Assembly (NCBI GenBank): GCA_036405495.1
Contig: DASWXL010000117.1
Location: forward strand, 1 to 18,236
Direction: 5' to 3'
DNA length: 18,236 nucleotides
Source: DASWTL01 sp036405495
GTDB lineage: Bacteria; Bacteroidota; Bacteroidia; Sphingobacteriales; Sphingobacteriaceae
Part shown: positions 15,422-18,236 of the stretch, piece by piece
Numbering within the stretch: position 1 is the first letter of the stretch
How the letters are laid out: every line of letters starts with the position of its first letter
Notes under the pieces: generated by a model
What the model was told of the DNA's origin: nothing
The model's database searches: none
What the model saw: only the letters and a program-made list of their open reading frames with translations
Translations under genes and position numbers: made by a program

Positions 15422-16453
15422 TCAATGAATAATTTTGAAAAGAAGTTCTTTCATTAACTCACCGTCTGTCGTGTTTCCGGTCGAATCCAGCCCCTTGGTC
15501 TTAAGATCATATTCCCTCAGATAACCGATTATGCGGGCAGTTTTCCAGCGGTCGTAATTTTTCCCGGCAACTTCATAATCCTTCACGAAAAACGGGTTCA
15601 CACCGAGTTCTTTTGACAGAGCCTGCGGCGACTTATCTTTTGCATAGTGGAACCGAAGCACCTTGGTGAAATAGGTATTCAGCGTTCCCAAAACCATTGG
15701 TATCGGGTTGGACTTTGGGTTTGCCGCGAAATAATTGATGATCTGGTTCACCTTTACTGCATCACGCCGCGCTATGGCAGACTGCAGTTCAAAGACGTTG
15801 AATTCCTTGCTGATACCGATATTATCCTGAACATCCGCAGAACTGATCTCCGCACCGGACGGAATATTCAGCATCAGCTTATCCAGCTCATTGGCTATCT
15901 TGGAAAGGTCATTACCCAGGTACTCGGCCATCAAAGCAGTAGCCTGTGCGTTGATCCGATAGCCGCGTTCCCTTACATAATCTTCGATCCATCCAGGCAG
16001 TTTATTGTCATAAACAGATGCAGACTCGAAGACAATGCCCCTTTTCTCTGCAGCCTTGTATGTTTTTTTCCGTTTATCGAACTTCCCGTATTTATAGGCA
16101 AAGACAAGGATGGTGGTAGGCGCCGGATTCTCCAGGTAGACCAGCAGCGGGTCGGCAGCCTTTTTATCATCGTCACCCTCTTTTCCCCATTTGAGGTCCT
16201 GAGCTTCTTTTACCAGTATCACCTGATGTTCACTCATCATCGGGTACCGCTTTGCGGCATTGATAATGGTGATCACGTCAGTATCTTTTCCATAAAAGAC
16301 CGTTTGGTTAAAGCCTCTTTCTGCTTCACTTAACACGTTCTTTTCGATATATTCACTGATCCTGTCAATATAATAAGGCTCCTCACCGTGCAGGAGATAC
16401 ACAGGTTTAAATTTACGATTTTTGAGGTCTTTAAGTAACTCGGCGAAACTCAT
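15422..16453 (-). CDS. holA: DNA polymerase III subunit delta
   Basis: A 343-residue clamp-loader subunit that opens the beta sliding clamp as part of the DnaX complex during replication. The AAA+-like N-terminal domain begins with FKPVYLLHGEEPYYIDRISEYI (15-36), followed by the FYGKD...AAKRYPMMSEHQVILVKEAQDL segment that contacts the clamp and by PAPTTILVFAYKYGKFDKRKKTYKA. The middle domain has LMAEYLGNDLSKIANELDKLML and the C-terminal collar domain VFELQSAIARRDAVKVNQIINYF...LREYDLKTKGLDS. The length and order are typical of HolA. ATG 16453 gives the expected MSFAELLKDLK beginning. It is divergent from the nuclease-like gene across a ~93-bp region, an arrangement I recall as common in Bacteroidota. 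Confidence 0.95.
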   Translation of the reverse strand: MSFAELLKDLKNRKFKPVYLLHGEEPYYIDRISEYIEKNVLSEAERGFNQTVFYGKDTDVITIINAAKRYPMMSEHQVILVKEAQDLKWGKEGDDDKKAADPLLVYLENPAPTTILVFAYKYGKFDKRKKTYKAAEKRGIVFESASVYDNKLPGWIEDYVRERGYRINAQATALMAEYLGNDLSKIANELDKLMLNIPSGAEISSADVQDNIGISKEFNVFELQSAIARRDAVKVNQIINYFAANPKSNPIPMVLGTLNTYFTKVLRFHYAKDKSPQALSKELGVNPFFVKDYEVAGKNYDRWKTARIIGYLREYDLKTKGLDSTGNTTDGELMKELLFKIIH

Positions 16454-16510
16454 ATAACAGTGTGCAAATTACAAATAGAAAAGCGGCTGGAAACAGTTGT
16501 TTAAAAATCG

Positions 16511-16540
16511 TTGCCGGGTGTTATTAAAGTGTTAATTTCG
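16511..16540 (+). promoter_or_regulatory. Candidate promoter of the HsdR N-terminal-type gene
   Basis: TAATTTCG (16533-16540) is one change from TAnnTTTG and ends 6 nt before the ATG at 16547. A TTG at 16511-16513 lies 19 nt upstream of it, fitting the -33 element spacing. The leader would again be nearly absent. Confidence 0.45.
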
Positions 16541-16546
16541 TTGCTC

Positions 16547-17023
16547 ATGAATTTCGACCCTGCTCCCCTGAACTTTCCGCAATACCCATTCAGAATTAAG
16601 CAAGAGGCAGGAACAGTATATATTTTTGACGAGATCAGGAAGAAGTTCCTGCTGCTTACGCCCGAGGAATGGGTGCGCCAGCATGTTGTTAAGTTTTTGA
16701 TCAGCGAAAAATCTTTCCCAAAGGCGCTGATCAAGCTGGAAGGGGGACTGAAACTGCATTCACTTCAGAAGCGAACCGATATTCTGATCTTTAACCATTC
16801 AGGTGATAAGCTTGCGTTAGTTGAATGCAAAGCGCCTTCCGTAAAGATCACACAGGCCGTTTTCGATCAGATCGCACGTTACAATATCGTCCATAAAACC
16901 GAGTGGCTGATTGTGAGCAATGGTATAGAGCATTACTGTTGCAGGATCGACTTTGGACAACACTCATACTCATTTGTTCCGGAAATACCGGACTTCCGCA
17001 GTTTACAGGAAAAAAAGCTTTAA
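16547..17023 (+). CDS. Stand-alone HsdR N-terminal-type PD-(D/E)XK nuclease-like protein
   Basis: A 158-residue protein matching the N-terminal nuclease domain of type I restriction HsdR subunits, without the helicase part. The restriction-endonuclease-like core is visible: TPEEWVRQHVVKFLI (38-52), RTDILIF with D78, LVECKAP with E93 and K95 (the D...ExK metal/catalytic set), and DQIARY with Q108 and Y112 (the QxxxY motif of RecB-like nucleases). No hsdM or hsdS gene is nearby, so it is unlikely to be part of a restriction system. Its position divergent from holA suggests a conserved DNA-related housekeeping or repair role, which is inference. ATG 16547 is chosen over a TTG 12 codons upstream because it follows the promoter element. 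Confidence 0.85.
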   Translation: MNFDPAPLNFPQYPFRIKQEAGTVYIFDEIRKKFLLLTPEEWVRQHVVKFLISEKSFPKALIKLEGGLKLHSLQKRTDILIFNHSGDKLALVECKAPSVKITQAVFDQIARYNIVHKTEWLIVSNGIEHYCCRIDFGQHSYSFVPEIPDFRSLQEKKL

Positions 17024-17078
17024 AAAAGAAACCTTTCCGTTCGTTGTTTCGTATTAGTTAAGAAAAACGGAACGACAG

Positions 17079-17543
17079 ATGGCATTTCAAGTTACTATCG
17101 CTCGAAATTCACGACCAAATGAAACCAGGCTTTGGTTTATCGCCTCGGCAGTATTATTGTTATTGTTATTGAACACCCTCGGCGTAGCCTTTAAATTTAC
17201 GACGCAGCTTTTCAGCCTTACCAATGTGGCTTTGTCAATGGTATTCATGATCACATTGTTCAGATTGAACGGACGGAAACCCGACGTGGTATTCCTGAAG
17301 ATCCAGGAGAACGAGGTCGAATATTTTGATGCTGAGGAAGGGCAGCTGGTTTTGGTACCCAAATCGGAGATCAAAAGTGTGAACACCGGTTTTAACGAGT
17401 TGCGCATTTATACCGACCAGCGCATTCATACGATAGACCTCAGCTATGTTCGTGATGAAAAAACCCGCTGGGAGATCAAGGAAGCGGTAAAATCTACCGT
17501 GAATCAAAATAGTCAGTGCCGCGTTTTGCCTATTGCAGGATGA
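17079..17543 (+). CDS. Two-TM membrane protein of unknown function
   Basis: This 154-residue protein has a short basic N-terminus, two hydrophobic segments (about residues 18-38, WFIASAVLLLLLLNTLGVAFK, and 43-63, FSLTNVALSMVFMITLFRL), then RLNGRK and a ~85-residue soluble domain. The latter begins DVVFLKIQENEVEYFDAEEGQLVLVPKSEIKSVNTGFNELRIYTDQRIHTIDLSYV and is beta-rich, reminiscent of bacterial PH-like domains that follow TM hairpins; that resemblance is only pattern-level. The positive residues after the hairpin put the soluble domain in the cytoplasm. ATG 17079 lies 55 nt after the preceding stop. A 7-bp inverted repeat (TTCCGTT 17035-17041, AACGGAA 17066-17072) lies just upstream. The gene ends at a strong terminator. 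Confidence 0.8.
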   Translation: MAFQVTIARNSRPNETRLWFIASAVLLLLLLNTLGVAFKFTTQLFSLTNVALSMVFMITLFRLNGRKPDVVFLKIQENEVEYFDAEEGQLVLVPKSEIKSVNTGFNELRIYTDQRIHTIDLSYVRDEKTRWEIKEAVKSTVNQNSQCRVLPIAG

Positions 17544-17560
17544 ACCACCAAACATAAAAG

Positions 17561-17597
17561 AAAAAGCCATCGACCCGAAGGATCGATGGCTTTTTTT
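17561..17597. terminator. Bidirectional terminator between convergent genes
   Basis: A perfect 13-bp stem (17561-17573 with 17583-17595, core GCCATCGA/TCGATGGC) has a 9-nt loop, A-run on the left and T-run on the right, so it works on both strands. It separates the two-TM protein gene (+) from valS (-). Confidence 0.92.
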
Positions 17598-17608
17598 CTG
17601 CAGATACC

Positions 17609-18236
17609 TCAGAGCGCTTTCAGGCTTTCCTCCAGGATGCTGATCTTTGCTTCTGCATCCGCTTTCTTCTTTCGCTCGTTGTCAACGATCTCCGGCTTCG
17701 CATTCTGTACAAACCGCTCGTTCGAGAGCTTCGCATTGACGGCTTTCAGGAAACCGTTTAAGTAATCGATCTCTTTAGTGAGACGTTCTTTTTCGGCTTC
17801 AGCGTCGATACTTTCTGCCAGGGAAACAAAAAATTCGTCTGTTCCCGCTAAAAAGGCAGACGCTCCGCCTGGTTTATCGGTCACGAAAGTAACTTCACTG
17901 ATATTGGCCAGTTTAGAGATCACCGGAATATAGGCGCTGTATTCTATAGCTGAATTAACCTTGACCGCCAGCGGCAACTGCTCCTTCGGCGAGATCTGTT
18001 TACTGTTCCGGATGTTTCTCACCTCTGAAATAACCTGTTGTACAACTTCAACGTCTTTCAGCAACGTACTGTTAATTGCGGCTGGTACAGGATATGGCGC
18101 AACGATGCAGCAATCCATTTCGGTACGGTCGCCAAATAGCTCGTCATGCCACAATTCCTCCGTAAGGAACGGCATAAACGGATGGAGTAACTTCAGGATA
18201 TCGGCAAAAAAGCCTTTGGTGGCTTCATAAGTTGCA
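17609..18236 (-). CDS. valS: Valyl-tRNA synthetase, C-terminal part (5' end outside window)
   Basis: The frame is open to the right edge, so only the last ~208 residues are visible. They correspond to the end of the anticodon-binding domain (HPFMPFLTEELWHDELFGDR, typical of the Ile/Leu/Val class) and the C-terminal arm. That arm is a two-helix antiparallel coiled coil (ESIDAEAEKERLTKEIDYLNGFLKAVNAKLSNERFVQNAKPEIVDNERKKKADAEAKISILEESLKAL), which binds the tRNA elbow in bacterial ValS. The catalytic HIGH and KMSKS motifs and the editing domain would be outside the window. The stop is 12 nt after the bidirectional terminator. Confidence 0.95.
   Translation of the reverse strand, partial: ATYEATKGFFADILKLLHPFMPFLTEELWHDELFGDRTEMDCCIVAPYPVPAAINSTLLKDVEVVQQVISEVRNIRNSKQISPKEQLPLAVKVNSAIEYSAYIPVISKLANISEVTFVTDKPGGASAFLAGTDEFFVSLAESIDAEAEKERLTKEIDYLNGFLKAVNAKLSNERFVQNAKPEIVDNERKKKADAEAKISILEESLKAL

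Noticed and set aside
15647..16333. 228-codon open frame on the plus strand opposite holA
   Set aside because: It is antisense to a clearly conserved HolA sequence, and its translation lacks domain character and shows repeated short hydrophobic/charged fragments typical of shadow frames.
12820..17023. EVE protein, HsdR-N protein and unknown paralogues as a modified-DNA defence island
   Set aside because: The genes are separated by housekeeping holA and a tRNA-like locus, lie on different strands, and no methyltransferase, helicase or specificity gene is present; both EVE and HsdR-N proteins also occur as stand-alone housekeeping genes.

Overview
This window looks like chromosomal backbone of a Bacteroidota bacterium, most likely of the Sphingobacteriaceae (Pedobacter/Mucilaginibacter-like). 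Several things point that way. It carries Bacteroidota-specific families: the lipoprotein TamL, a patatin fused to a beta-barrel, a type IX secretion plug protein and DUF6266. Secreted proteins have signal peptides ending in A-Q. Promoter-like TAnnTTTG elements take the place of sigma70 boxes, and Shine-Dalgarno sequences are largely absent. No mobile element, CRISPR array or prophage is visible.

Layout, left to right. (1) 1-4967, envelope block: the 3' part of a patatin/beta-barrel protein, an abutting two-TM exported protein of unknown function, the convergent TamL gene, and a SpoU/TrmH methyltransferase gene divergent from tamL, with the two 5' ends overlapping. (2) 4993-5360: a tRNA-Cys with a good promoter, a 59-residue basic protein gene 26 nt downstream, and a strong terminator, which together look like one tRNA-mRNA transcription unit. 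(3) 5432-9355: a DUF6266 gene with an 11-bp tandem repeat upstream, pyrD (quinone-linked dihydroorotate dehydrogenase), and a divergent ABC-F ATPase. (4) 9417-13224: type IX secretion plug protein, PhoD-like phosphatase, hotdog thioesterase, a small secreted protein, and a convergent EVE-domain gene. (5) 13303-14767, the least conventional part: two small single-TM proteins (56 and 34 aa), three unrecognised genes, two of which encode homologous domains, a second tRNA-Cys-like sequence with an abnormal anticodon arm, and an orphan hairpin terminator. (6) 15422-18236: holA, a divergent stand-alone PD-(D/E)XK nuclease-like gene (HsdR N-terminal type), an unknown two-TM protein, a bidirectional terminator, and the 3' part of valS.

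Most genes are housekeeping or envelope functions and do not form one pathway. The best candidates for something undescribed are the 13.3-15.4 kb segment (paralogous unknown proteins, small membrane proteins and the aberrant tRNA) and a recurrent arrangement in which the TAnnTTTG-type -7 element ends only 3-6 nt before the start codon, implying leaderless or nearly leaderless mRNAs. All function names come from reading motifs by eye; no database search was run.
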